From assembly GCA_024345305.1 (NCBI GenBank), contig BRON01000006.1, positions 1,798,001 through 1,862,000 of the forward strand: a stretch of 64,000 nt of DNA, written 5' to 3'. The stretch comes from Mrakia gelida (taxonomy: Eukaryota > Basidiomycota > Tremellomycetes > Cystofilobasidiales > Mrakiaceae). The position numbers and the translations under genes were made by a program. The notes beneath the pieces are model-generated. The model was given only the letters and a program-made list of their open reading frames with translations, did not search any database and was not told where the DNA came from. This document shows positions 12,442-24,097 of the stretch, piece by piece (positions within the stretch are counted from its first letter, which is position 1; every line of letters starts with the position of its first letter).

Positions 12442-13968
12442 CTACAGCTCCAGAACAACGATTTCTGCGACGACCTCCAACACTCCCAAACCGTCGATCC
12501 TCGTTCGAAGAGCCGACGCGTCCTTGTCCGACTTGGTTCCAAAGAGGATCTTCTTCAGGTTCCCCGTGTGACGGAAGATGAAGTCGCGTCCAGTGGGGAG
12601 GGTTGGGTGTTGGAGGATGGAGGTGAGGATGGGGGAGATGGAGTCGAGGAGGGAGCGCGTGAGAGGGAAAGGAAGGTCGAGTTGGAGTCGAGGAAGGTAG
12701 GGGACGTCTCCGATGTTTTCGAGGATGGAGGTGAGGGAAGTGATGACTCCGTAGGATGGGATTCGAAGCATGAGGAGATGATTGGGATGAACACCAAGCC
12801 TCGCACCTCCTTTGTTCCATTCACCGCTATCATCCCACCCCCTTCCGACGGTGCGAACGATCTCCCCAGCCTGCTCGAGAGGAGAGTTCCCGAGCACAAA
12901 CATCCTCTCGGAGAAGGTACGACCGGCGAACGTTGAAGAGGCGCCACTCGAGGCAAGAGCGACGAATCGGGCCTTGGACTCGACTCTGAACGAGACGCGA
13001 ATTAGGAGCGTGTCGAGATCCTCGCCGTCGTCGGGGGAGGAGGAGGAGGAGGAACCTGAGCTGTCGCCCGGGGGATGAAGGTCGATCCAGATGGAGTCCT
13101 GAGAGTGAAAGATGGGATGATCGAACGATTCCTCCTCCTCCGTGAGTCGTGCAGCGAGAGCGAGAGTCGTCTCGTCTCGCGCGTCGAATGCGACCTGACG
13201 GTAGAAGAGAGGTTGAGCGAGGTACTTCCATTGACGACAAACGAGTTGAAGGTGGACTGGGTTCCAGGGCCTCGACCCAGGAGGAGGGTTTGAGATCCCG
13301 AGAAGGGCATTGGAATAGTGGTAGAAATGGAAGGGTTGGTGGAGGTGATGGAGGATCTCGCTGAGGATCTCGTCCGGGAAGACGTCGAGATTGAAGGAAG
13401 GGGTGTGAGGAGGGACCTGCCGAAGGAGGAGAGAGATGGCGTTTCAGATCGGGTAGGTGCAGACGAGAGCCGAGAGCTGAGACTCACCATGGGAGTGACA
13501 GGGGGAGGGAGCGAAGAGACGAAGGAGGCCAGAGGGAGGATGTTCTGCATCGGATTTGAGCCAGTGAGAGCGTTCAAGCCAGCCTGAAGCAGTTAGAAAA
13601 CGACAAGGTAATGGGTCAGCACACACGAGACAGCTCGAGCACCCCTGATACAACAATGAAGCAGCGTGTAAGAGCGAAGAGATGAAGGCGGAGGATGTCG
13701 AACGCACCTCAACCTCTGCCGTGAGGATTTCGTGTCCAATCAGGAGCTCAGCATTCTTCGCTTTGAGGATACGGTTCTCCGATAACAGAGTTCCTGGTTC
13801 GGAGGCGAGATACTGTCGTGGAGGAGAGGAGGTGAGGGAAGGAAGGGAGAAGACGGGGGTCAGCTCGTCTCGTTGCCCTCAGTCTCAGAGCCATAGAGCG
13901 CCCATTCGAGTAGATGTCGATGGAAGATTCACCTCCTGGAGTCCTTCTGGGAGATCCTGAGGCTGCAT
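12442..13968 (-). CDS. F-box-like protein, paralogue 1 of an inverted pair
   Basis: Four exons (13968-13933, 13812-13708, 13583-13488, 13416-12442), about 403 residues. A short N-terminal heptad-like segment (SENRILKAKNAELL) precedes an F-box-like region, LDVFPDEILSEILHHL ... NPVHLQLVCRQWK ... LFYRQVAF (~84-150), which in such proteins binds Skp1 in SCF ubiquitin ligases. The remainder is an unrecognised substrate-side domain ending RDFIFRHTGNLKKILFGT and VVLEL. The gene at 18109-19690 has the same four-exon plan and a closely related C-terminal half, so the two are duplicates. The F-box assignment rests on pattern only; the target is unknown. It is divergent from 14106-15222 with 137 bases between start codons. 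Confidence 0.8.
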
Positions 13969-14105
13969 GATCGAGAAGCTGTCGCTGAGAAGTCGAGAAA
14001 TCGGTGTCGAAGTTGGTTGTCAACTCGTGAGCTCGACTTCGTCTGCTCCCTTTCGCCTCCTCCTTCTTCGTCTCCCACAACGGCGATCTCACCCACTTTC
14101 CAGCT

Positions 14106-15222
14106 ATGTCTCTTAAGACTTCAACCACTACATCCTCCAAGCTATACGTACCACCAGAACTGCTCTCACACATCTTCTCTTCCTGCGCTCCCTCCTCTCT
14201 CGCCGCCATCACTCGGACGAACCTCGCCTGCCTCGAGCTCGCATCTCCCTTCCTCTACAAATCCGTCCGTCTGGAGGGCGAACTCGCTCTGGAACGATTA
14301 TTTGGAGGACTGGAAGATGATCTGGATGCTGTAGCGTTCTCGTCCTCAGAAGTAAGTGTTCCTACGGTGGGAATCGAGCCGAAGAAGAGGAGGGAGCAAG
14401 AGGAGCGAGCTCACAACCTGACCTCGTCTGTTCTTCTTTCTTTCCCATCGCCTTCCGTTCTAGACCTCAACTCAGCCTCTACCAGATCGCATCTCCCAGC
14501 ACCTATCCCTCTCCCAAATCGACCATCTCATCTTCCTCGCCCTCAACATCGACGACGAGCTCACACCTCTCTCCCAACGTCGCCTCCTCTCCTCCTCCCT
14601 CCCCCTCCTCCTGCTCCCAACCCTCACCTTGTCCCTCCCTCCCATCGTCGATTTCAAGATTATCAACCCACCTCCAAATACCCTCCTATCCCTCGTCTCT
14701 CCCCAAACCTTCAACCTCTTCGCCCGCCATCCCGTGGAAACCCTTTCGGACGTCGAAAATCCCTACTCTTCCTGGATCAGCCCCTTCCTAAACATCTCAC
14801 ACCTTCCCTGGGATCGCCTTCAATCAGTCTACCTCATCAACTCCTCCGTCTTCTTCAGCCTTCTCTTCTCCCTGACGAGATACCTTTCGGTCATCCCAAA
14901 GGGCGTCAAGTTCGTTCTGGACTTGGGAAGGACGTGGGAACCCTGGAGGGACGAGATCTCGCAAAGCCTCCTGGACGGTGCTTGCAGCGCGCTCAACGAA
15001 GCGAGGGATGTAGGATTGTGGGCGAAGGCGCTTGTGGTGGTGGATACGGAGGAGACGAAGGTGTGGTTCAGGGAGGACATGATGGTGGGCTTCACGGACG
15101 TGTACGCGGGAGGGACCCTTCCTCGTCTGGAGGAGAACATCCAGGTGGAGTTGAAGAAGGATGGGGCGCAGGATTTGAATGGGGAGTTGGAGGATTCGTC
15201 TCTGTTTAGTTTGGCTGTATAG
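14106..15222 (+). CDS. F-box-like hypothetical protein
   Basis: Two exons (14106-14351 and 14464-15222), about 334 residues. The N-terminus YVPPELLSHIFSSCAP...LACLELASPFLYKSV has the spacing of an F-box (hydrophobic LPxELLxxIF start, then a second helix ending in a leucine/phenylalanine-rich turn). The rest (leucine-rich, with LFARHPVETLSDVENPYSSW and RTWEPWRDEISQSLL) is not recognised. It differs in sequence from the two paralogous F-box proteins that flank it but may share their Skp1-adaptor role. Start chosen as the first ATG in frame; the intron has GTAAGT and TCTAG ends. Confidence 0.7.
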
Positions 15223-16256
15223 AAGAGGACTCGAACCAAATCGAGAACGAAGAGCAAAAGGGAAACGCGGAGGAAAGAGCGCGAGTCCAGTCCAACAGTC
15301 GCGGGTGTGTAGGGTTGAGACGGATGTTCGAAGGTTTACACGTGGAGTGGAGCTGGTGAGGATATCGGGAAGATGTGCCGACGGAGAAACAGCTCGTTCG
15401 CGTTTCGTTCGTGTTCGACGCGTCGTCTTTTGTTCGTTCCACCCAAAACAGTAGCAGAGGGAAAGCGAGCGCATCCCAAGCAGGTTCCTCGATCAACCCA
15501 GCCCTCGCGAAATTCTCCGATCTCTCTATAGACGTCGTCTCGTCGAGTTCGACTGCGACGGGTAGCCGTCGAAAACGACGTCCCTCATCAACGAAGTCCT
15601 GACGGAGGACGATTCGCTCGAGAACGAGCAAGATTACAAATCAGAGAGATCAAAAACAATCAAGATCGAAGGTTTGGCGTACAGTGATCTTCCGCTTGGG
15701 GAATTCGAGGAAGCTGCCGAGGGGAAGGTCAGAGATTGTGAGACGAGAGTCACGACGCGACGCGTGCTCGAAACGAGAGTCCTTGATGTTTTTTGCCGCT
15801 ATTTCGGGCTGAGCTTCAACTTTCGGGTCTCTCTCTTCAGATTTGCTTCCATGGAAGGTCTCTAGAGACGGAGGAGGATAGAAGGGAAGGCGAAACAGCC
15901 ACGAGTTCGGCTCGTTCGACGATCTCTGGTCCTGTGCCCCCGTCAGCCCCGCCTTCGATTTGGGTTTCAGGACTCTTTCGTTTCTCTACCTTCCATCTTC
16001 GACCTGCCTCCCTCTTGTACATCGAGCCCTTCTCTTCCTTCGTGAGTGCTCTCTCCATCCCATACCAAGCTCGATCTCGTTTCAAGAGAGCTCTAGGAGG
16101 AGCAGGAAGGCCGAAAGTTGACCTCAACCTTCTCTCCCTCTCCTCCCCTTCAGCTTGGCTCCCTCTTCTGTTCCTCCCTCCCCTTCCGTCAAGGTCAAGC
16201 TTTTCAACAAACTCCTTCACACTCCTACCACCTCGAGCCTCACTCCCCTCGCTGCC
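15223..16256. other. Long upstream region of the small membrane-protein gene
   Basis: About 1 kb without a gene I can support. The segment after about 15840 stays open into the next gene but offers no ATG in frame, and contains splice-like motifs (CTTCAG near 15838, GTGAGT near 16040, CCTTCAG near 16150). This suggests a leader with one or more introns. A 75-codon open frame at 15375-15602 begins with GTG and resembles nothing. Confidence 0.45.
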
Positions 16257-17702
16257 ATGGGTCTTTGCACTACGAATCGTCTGGAGGGAGGAACCGTGAG
16301 TCTCGTCTTCCGGAACCGGTTGAGCTCAACCTCACCGTCCCTTCCCTTCCCTTTCACCACCCTAAGAGCTCAACGCTGACGCTCTCGTATCTCGTTCGCT
16401 CTTCTATAGTTCACTCTCTACTTCAAAGGAACCCTCACGACCTGCTTTGAGGACACCTTCTTGTCAGTCCTCTCTCTTGTCGTCCCCAACTCCGCCTCCG
16501 AGCTCATTCGCACGAGCTGACCTTCCTTTCCCCTCTCTCGTTATCCTTCTCTCGTATCTTCAGGCTCCCACTCTTCACCTGGCTCCTCATCCTCGTCCTG
16601 TACGCTCACTCTTCTCCTTCCCGGCCATCTTGAGACCCAAAACCTTCGAACTCACACCCATGTCTCTCCTTTCCCCACCCTCGTCCTTTTGTGTTCAATC
16701 CTCAATCTCGCAGTCTCGCTCTCTTCGCCTTCCAGAGACAGAAAGCCTTCCGAACCAGCCCAGACAGCTACAACTCCTTCGACTCTCCCTCTGGAACGCC
16801 CGCTCACAGGAAGGGAACCGGTCAGATCAAGCTCGCGAACTTGGGATTGGCGGAGAACGGGGAGGTCATCTCGAGAGGAACGAAGCTGAAGGCGAAGCTT
16901 GGGTTGGGTGGGACGCGAGTGGGAGGAGGGAAGAAGAAGCTTTCGACTACGGGACCGGTGAAGAGGAGAAGGATTGCTCTGGGGTGCTTGATGTTCTTCT
17001 TGTTTGTCAAGTGAGTTCGAGCTCGTGGCTGTTCGATTCGCGTCGCGCGACCTTCGAGCTGACATCTTCGCCTTTTCTTCATCTTCTGCAGCATCGCCAG
17101 TTCGTCCCTTCTTCACTTACTCTCCCTGCTCATCTCGAGCTGACTCTTGCCTTTTCTCGTCTCGCAGTGCAAACCCTCATCATCGCGCGTCTCTCCGTGT
17201 CGAAACGAGGAGTCGGACTCCTCCCTTTCCTCTACATCCCTCTCCTCCTCTCCGGCTGCTCCCTCTTCCTTCGACCACACTCCTACCCCATCGTCATCAT
17301 CTCCGTCGTCTACTTCATCGTCATGGCCATCGTGACCGGTGTCAAGACCAAGAGTCTCTCGGTTTTCCAGCACGCAGGCTTCAGTGAGTTTCGTCGACGC
17401 GTCTTCCTCGCTCGTTCGGCATCCGCTGATCGCGCCTTCTGGTCTCTTTCACCTTTCACCAGACTTGACGACGGATCAAACCCTCAGCTACGCACGCTAC
17501 GGGTACTCGGACGAGATCGTACGTCGCTCGCCTCCTCGCGTTCCAGTTCAAGTCGCGTCGTCCTTCTCGTTGTCTTCGCTCACACGTCCTTTCTCCCACT
17601 GTATTTCTCTCTCAGCTCGACAACGGAGTCATGGCAGGAGTCTACGGTCTACTCTTCGTCTTCGAACTCGGACTCGCGTTCCTCGATCGACGAACGAAGT
17701 AG
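16257..17702 (+). CDS. Small multi-span membrane protein, unknown function
   Basis: Eight exons (16257-16295, 16410-16462, 16564-16599, 16714-17010, 17092-17099, 17168-17383, 17463-17518, 17616-17702), all phases closing to about 263 residues. The start MGLCTTNRLEGGT has a strong GCCATGG context. About five hydrophobic segments: LPLFTWLLILVLLALFAF, ALGCLMFFLFVNIAMQTLII, LLPFLYIPLLLSGCSLFL, YPIVIISVVYFIVMAIVTGV, and GVMAGVYGLLFVFELGLAF. A basic loop (~50-115) with Ser-rich patches lies between the first two. It ends in DRRTK. An 8-base exon completes the second membrane segment. I do not know the family; the basic loop and tail point to an integral membrane protein with cytosolic charged regions. 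Confidence 0.75.
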
Positions 17703-18108
17703 ACTAGACTCCGCGTCTGGCCTCCTCGTCTCTGCCTCGCTTCTCTCCCTCTCGCTCTTTCACGACGCTCGCTCTTCTTCCCTTACCCTAAGGATTTCTC
17801 TCTCTCTCGGCTTTGGGCACCTCATCCTTCCTCCTTAGATACCTACCAACCTACCTGCTTACCCTCGTTTTCGCTTCGCCTCGCACGCTCGTCGCTCGTT
17901 TCATCCATGGACGCCTTTTGTTTTTCGACGCCCCCGCCGGTTTCGCAAGGAGCGAGGCAAGACAAAGACAATCAGTCTCTCGCTCGACCAAAACGAACGG
18001 GCGCGAAGGAAGAAGGGGGGCGACCGAAAGGAGGAGGCGAGCTCGAACCATCTTGTTCCCTTCAACGTCGACCTTCTCCTCCCTCCTCCCCTTCTCGCAG
18101 ACTCTAGC
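17703..18108. other. Intergenic region
   Basis: 3' flank of the membrane-protein gene and promoter of the second F-box paralogue. CT-rich, with GA-rich stretches near 17950-18040. No supported gene. Confidence 0.45.
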
Positions 18109-19690
18109 ATGCACCCCCCACCCACTTCGCCCTCCGAATCTCGCTTCTCAGCTCAAGAACGCGCTGGTGAGCTCTGGAAGGTGAGCTTTCTTTTCCCAGC
18201 AGTGAGAAGAGAGCGATGTATGCGGCGATGGAAGGGAAGGGACGGGAACGTCGAGCTCACCTCCTCCCTTCGTTCGATGGGATCCAGGACCCCAAGTCTG
18301 AACGAGACGCTTTCCTCGCCAAAGTTGAAAGTCTTGAGAGTCGAAACTCTGACCTTGAGGATCGAGTTCTGTTCCTGGAGGGGGAGGTTGAGAGGTTGAA
18401 GAAGGAGGATGGGAGGGAGGTCGGAGGAGGACGAAGGGGAGTTGGAGGAGCGGAGGTTCGTCTCGTTCCTTCCTTGAGCAGAGCGTCTTCCTCGCGTATA
18501 GTGCTGACATTCGTCGACCTCTTGAGCGCCAGTACTTCTCGTTTCCTGGATCTCGACCCATCGCTGCCCTTCCCTCTTGCTCGAGCGCCATCTCGAGAGC
18601 CCTCGCGTTCGTGCTCTCGCGTCTTCAACCTTCCTTCCCTCACGACCTCGACCCTCCCCTTTCATGGTGAGTTCATTTTTCCTTCTCTAACTCTGGACTA
18701 GGGCCTGAGCTGACATGTCCCGTCTTCTCAAAGCAGCACACCCCGTCCCCTCCTCCTTCTCCTCCTCCTCCTTCTTCCTATGACCTCGACGTCTTCCCCG
18801 ACGAGATCCTCGCCGAGATTCTCCACCACCTCCATCAACCTTTCCACTTCTACCATTACTCGAACGCTCTCCTCGGAATCGCAGACCCTCCTCCTGGATC
18901 GAGACCTTGGAACCCAGTCCGACTCCAGCTCGTCTGTCGACGATGGAGGGACGTCGCTCGACCCCTCTTCTACTACCAGGTCGCGTTCGATACTCGGGAC
19001 GGGACGAGGCTGGATCTCGTTGAGCAGCTCACGAGGGAGATCCCCCAGCATCCTCTCTGCTACGCAAGGACCTCCGTTTGGGTCGACATCGTTTCGGACG
19101 AGGATTCTGGGAGGGCTGCGAGCAACGTGATGTTCGATATCGCAACGTCGACTCCAGATCACCTCTTCCTCGCTCTCGTCTCCCAGAGTTCTAGGCTGCA
19201 ATACAGTGGACACTCATGCTTGAATGAAGGTTTCGTCTTTAGGAAAATCTGCGCGGAGGATATCCGTCGGCTGCTGTGGGGCTTGGGGACTCAGTGGAAC
19301 GGCTCTCAGCACAAACGATGGAAGTGGCTATCTCAGATCCTTCACTCCAACCACCTCCTCACTCTTCGTCTTACTTTCAACGATCTCCCGGAGCTCCTCA
19401 CCGCCGTCTTCGAACATCTCCACCACGTCGCCAACCTCCCTCGACTCCAACTCGACTTTCCCTTCGACCTCACTCCCTCCCTCCTCGACACCATTCTCCC
19501 CTCTCTCGCCTCAATCCTCCAGCACCCCTCCCTCTCCGAGGGACGAGACTTCATCCTCAAGCACACCGGGAACGTCAAGAAGATCATCTTCGGAACTCAT
19601 TCGGACGGAAACGCGTCGGCTCTGCGAGGGAGGATCGAGGGGTTGGGAGAGTTGGAGGTCGTCGTTGAGGTTGGTGTTTTGGAGTTGTAG
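18109..19690 (+). CDS. F-box-like protein, paralogue 2 of an inverted pair
   Basis: Four exons: 18109-18180, 18288-18459, 18533-18666 and 18737-19690 (about 443 residues). The second exon encodes a clear heptad stretch (FLAKVESLESRNSDLEDRVL). The F-box-like block DVFPDEILAEILHHLHQPFH ... VRLQLVCRRWRDVARPLF is nearly the same as in the gene at 12442-13968, as is the C-terminal block RDFILKHTGNVKKIIFGT ... VLEL. The boundary between exons 2 and 3 is the weak point: the better-looking GTTCGT donor four bases upstream gives the wrong phase, and only a GTCTCG donor restores a frame that aligns with the paralogue. The middle (after the F-box) is the most diverged part. Presumed SCF substrate adaptor; target unknown. 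Confidence 0.78.
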
Positions 19691-20326
19691 GGTCGGGGAG
19701 GGGGTGACAAGTAGTGACTCTTAGTAGCAGTGTGTGTGTAGGGTGTGCTGGAAGTACAGTTGACGAGTGGTGGTAGGGAACGGAGGCGGACGGTGATCGT
19801 CGCTTCGTCGCGTCGAAGGAGTGAGATCCGGTCGTCTTCCCTTGTTTTCGTTGTTCTTGGTAGCTTATCTTGATGATACTCGGGTTTCAATCATTTGGCT
19901 CGGAGAGCCATCGAGTTCGATACATCGAGAGGGCTGAGTTCTCGCAGCAGTCTCGACCAGAAGCGAAAGGATGGTCATCAAAACAAAGCGAAAGCAACTG
20001 CACCTGGCAACGAGTGTTCGTTCGAGGCAAATCATATCGAGGAATCACGAGAGAACAGATCGAGGGCAAAAGGAAGGGAATCAAAGGTCTATAAGCGGGG
20101 TGGATGAGACGAGACGAGAGAGAGAGTTCGAAAGGGAAATCGAAACGAGAGTCGAGAGATCTATGTACATGGGTGAAGGCCGAGAGGGGAGAGATGTGTA
20201 GCGAAAGGAAAGTCCGAGAGAAGAGCGAAGGAAAAGGAAAGAGTCCCAAAACAAAGCGAAACGAAGAACGAAACGAAAGAGTCCAAAGGTCCGTCGAGCG
20301 ACGCGTCGCTACCACTCCCCTCCCGC
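19691..20326. other. Convergent intergenic region
   Basis: 3' flanks of the second F-box gene (+) and the acyltransferase gene (-). Purine-rich on the + strand (AGAGAGAG and GAAACGA runs) between about 19930 and 20290. No supported coding sequence. Confidence 0.45.
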
Positions 20327-23218
20327 CTAGCAATCCAAAAACTCCTCCACCCCTTTTCCCAGCCCCTCCCACAGCCCCTTCACCACTTCCCCTCCCTCTT
20401 TCCCGAACCCAGCCTCGTCCCAGCCCAGACTCAACCACAGCTTCCCCTGGAAGGTGTACGCGAAGAGGAGCGCCGCGCCTTGTCGCTGTCGAGATCCGGT
20501 GGTGAGGGCCGTGAGGGTGAATTTGGGAGAGTAGGTCGCGTGGGAGTAGATGGTGTCGAGGTTTCCGAGGAGGGAGAGGCCGAGGAGGGGAGCGGTCGGA
20601 GGTGGGGAGGAGGAGGAGGTGGGAACGGGTTTGAGAGCGGGTGTTTGGGCTTGAGTTGGTGCTCGAGGGGTGGTAGGAGGGGTGAGAGGGAGGGTGCTGT
20701 TGTTGACGTTGTTGGCGGTGGGTTTGGAAGGAGGATGAGCTTGAGCGTTGGCGAAGGTCGAGATGTCGACGCGTCCGGGAGTGGTCGGAGGAGTCGAAGT
20801 CGTTGGGAGTCCCTGCTCTTCGTAGTGTTGATCGAGCTTCATCCCTCCCATCCTCGAGACGACACCCTCACCTTCCTTCCTGTAGCGAGCGCCGAACCTA
20901 GCTCCTTGCTCCTGCTCGACCTCCAACCCGATCCCAAGGCCGAACAGCCCTCCGACTCCCCCTCCCTCCTCTTTCCTCCTCAGCTCCTCGGCTTCCAAAA
21001 CCTTCCTCTGCCTCTCCTTCTCCATCTCGACCCTATCATCCTCCTTCGCCCACTTCACAGCCTTCTCCCTCCTCTGCTCGGCCTCAGCCGAAGCCTTCCC
21101 GACGAGGAGCTTCGACTTGAGGTGGACGATGGTTTGAGTTTTAGTCGAGCGGGAGCGGTGCCAGAAGGTTTGGGCGACGGCCCAGGAAGACGAGGTAGAG
21201 GTGGAGTTGGAGGGGAGGAAGGATGGGAGAGTGATGGTGTAGTAGCCGAGGGAGAGGTGGAAGTAGGACTGAGCTGGAGTGGAGGGAGGAGTGGGTGGGA
21301 GGAGACCTCGGAGGGAGAGGGCCGAGTAGAGGAGACTGAGGAGGTGTAAGAGCCGAGGTAGGAGCATTCGACGAGAGTAAAGGGAAAGAAGGAAAGAAAC
21401 GAACGAAAGGGAAGTCAGTAAAACGTTTCGACTCGACTCGATCTCGACGCGTCGCGTTTCCCTCACTCTCCACCCCATCCCCATCCTCTTCCCGCCCTCC
21501 AACCAGCGGGCTCAAACTAGTCTCGAATACTCACAGAGGCTCCTCGACCCTCCCTCTGACCTTCCCACTCTCCAACAACCTCGCCCATGCGACTCCGACC
21601 AACCCGAAGACAGCGTTCGACACCGAGACTCCCTCCTTCTTGCACTTCGAGAGGATCCTCTTAGTTTTATCGACGGGGTAGGAGATAGTTGGGACGATGG
21701 TGTGGACTTCCGTCGAAGATTTGGAGCGAGGGAGAGTTTGGGAGCCCTGCGGAAGAGGGAAAAGGACGAAGAGGACGACGCGACGAGGGAGAGCGGGAAG
21801 GAAGAGGGATGAAGTCAGCGTTCTCGTCCACAAAGGCCCAAAGCGCTCGTGATCCGTCGAACGCCGCTCCCAGATCCTAGAAAGGACCGGACGAGCCGGA
21901 AAGCGGGCTCGAACGAACGAGTGAACGATAAAGGAACGAGGAAGGAATCGCGAACTCACAATAGCCCTCCTCTGACTCCTCTCCAACGCAAACTTACTCG
22001 CAGCTCTCACAACAGCCGACTCGTTCTTCTCCGCGAGGAGCGTCTCAGTCGAGAGAGGCAGAGTGTCTCGTCCCTGTACGAATCAAAAGCGAAAGCGGGA
22101 AACGGAAAGTCAGCTTCTCGAGTCGAGTCGATTCGACGCGACGTCTCCCTCTTTGCCGCTCATTCCTTTCCCGCCTCGTAACCCTCCCCACCTCATCCTC
22201 CCACAGCCAGCCTCTTTCCCACCTCCAAGGCGACAGCAGAGAGGAAGACTCACATCCTGCGTCCTCTCCTCCATCTCCCTCCTCAAAACCTCCTCCAACT
22301 CCTCGCACCCACCTCCATTCGCGACCAATCCGTAGAACTCGTTCGCGAGGGTATGAAGAGCGATCCCGTCTCCTACGAAGTGGGTTGTGCAGAGGAGGAA
22401 GTCGAACCCCCTCTCGCTCGTGGTTGAGGGGGAGGAGGCAGAGGAGATGACGAGAAACGAGAGTTGGGAGGGGGAGAGGAGGCGAGGACCGTTGAGGTAG
22501 GTTGAGATGAGATCTGCGAACGAAGTGGGTAAGAGGCGTGTCAAGGTTGGGTTGACACGAGGGGAAAAGAGGATGAGAGAGCTGGGGAAGTGAACGAACC
22601 GGTCGAAGAGAGCGACGAGTCGGGGAACGCGAGGGAGGCGAGAGCGAGGGTGATGGCTTGCGAGGGGGTGGAGGGGGGTGAGTACCTGGCAGAATGGAAC
22701 GCCAAACGTCTCAAGTCAGAAAAAGGGGAGACTAGAAGAAAAGATAGAGATGGGCGCGGAAAAGACGAACCTGAACAGCCACTCGTCCTCTTCTCCCGAC
22801 TTGCGAACAACCTGCGACGCGAGGAGGGGATGTCGTCCTCGAAGGATAGCCCAGATGATGGCGATTCGATCTTGGTTGAAGAGCGAGGGAGTAGGAGTGG
22901 TGAGGTGATGGTGGAGATACCTGGGAACGAGCGAGAACAAAGAGTTGGGGAGGTGGGAGGGGGGAGGAGTCAGCTCGCGACGTTCGAGCTGAAAAAAGAC
23001 GTCGAGAGAGAGAGCGGAAGGGAGGGAGAGAGCTGAGCTCACATATCGTTGACTCCATTGGCTCGAGAAGGCAAGAAGTAGGAGAGCTCGTTGGCGCTGA
23101 GAGGTCGTTCGACGGTGAGGGAGGGAGCTTTTTCGTTGGGGAGGGAGGAGGGTGAGAACGAGAAGGTCGAGGGAGGAGAGGAGGGAGGAGTGAAAGGATA
23201 GGAGGTCGAGGAGGTCAT
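20327..23218 (-). CDS. Condensation-domain-type acyltransferase
   Basis: Seven exons (23218-23043, 22920-22771, 22685-22600, 22513-22254, 22073-21960, 21746-21535, 21335-20327) close to about 668 residues. The CAT/condensation superfamily signature HFVGDG (HxxxD, His ~182, Asp ~186) is preceded by GFDFLLCTT, as in fungal alcohol acetyltransferase and related CoA-dependent O-acyltransferases. A second conserved-looking region (VSVSNAVFGLVGVAWARLL) matches the usual position of the second subdomain. The last exon inserts a highly charged helical stretch (KAVKWAKEDDRVEMEKERQR) and a Pro/Thr-rich linker before a C-terminal region KLWLSLGWDEAGFG that looks like the usual end of the fold. The acceptor alcohol cannot be predicted. 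No signal peptide, so cytosolic or peripheral. Confidence 0.75.
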
Positions 23219-24097
23219 CGTAGTTTGTTGTTGGCGCTGGAGTTCGATACGAGCTGAAGGTAGTCGAGCGAGGGAGAAGGTGGTCGAGAGTCGAAGTAGA
23301 AAGAAAGAGAAGGTCGAACGGAGAAGGTCAAGCTGACGGGCTGAATCGATTCGTGGATGTGAAGCGATGAAAGGAGAGTGGCTGTTGACAGCAAACAGGA
23401 CTCAAGATCCGTCGAAAAAAAGGAGAAGAGCGGTGATCATCCGACCCCCGTTTGCGGGAGAGAGGAACGGAGCAAGAGGGGAAGCAAAAGGGCCAGGGCA
23501 GGGAGGAGAAAGGAGGGGAGAAGGGAGGGTGAGCTCGAAGGGTCTCGACGCTCCCTTGTTTGGTCGATCCCTGAATCCTTCAGTCGATCCTCGGATATCA
23601 GCTTGTTCCGTTCAGCCGAGAGACCGGCTCCCATCTCGAGGGCAGAAGAGAGCGGAGGCAGACGAACGAGAACGAAAGCTGGACAGGGGAGGAAATGAGT
23701 GTTTGGGGACAGGACAGGAAAAAGAAGTCGAGTCGACGTCGTAAGCTCGAAGCTCCGAGCGGCGGAACAGCTCGTTCATGCTCTGCTCTTCCTGCCCTCT
23801 TCCGAGGTAGAGAAAGCAGATTTTCACAGAGGTGAGGAAGTGGGAGATCCGAGTATCCGAACCGAAGTTTTTCTTCTTCGCCAAGATTGTTGTGATTATT
23901 TTGATTGGGTCCGAAATCAAATGCTTTCTCGACGTTCGAGGTGTTTCGTTCCGCACCTCCCTCCCGTCCCTTCCGACATCCACAACACCTCCCTTCTCCT
24001 CTTCTTCTTTTCTCCACCCTCCTCAGCTCTTCAGCAGCCCCCCTCCTCCCTCCCTCTCCCCCTTTCTCTTCTCGCTTTCAGGTTCTTCGCGGTTAGG
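23219..24097. other. Divergent promoter region
   Basis: Shared upstream region of the acyltransferase (-) and the transporter (+). A CTTTCAG at about 24073-24081, just before the transporter ATG, suggests an intron in its 5' leader. No supported coding sequence. Confidence 0.5.

Noticed and set aside
15375..15602. 75-codon open frame on the plus strand
   Set aside because: It begins with GTG, has no recognisable feature and lies in a region with splice-like motifs, more likely leader or intergenic sequence.
20480..21349. Open frame of 289 codons on the plus strand
   Set aside because: Antisense to the last exon of the acyltransferase, which has the better protein features; the reading is Gly/Glu/Arg-rich.
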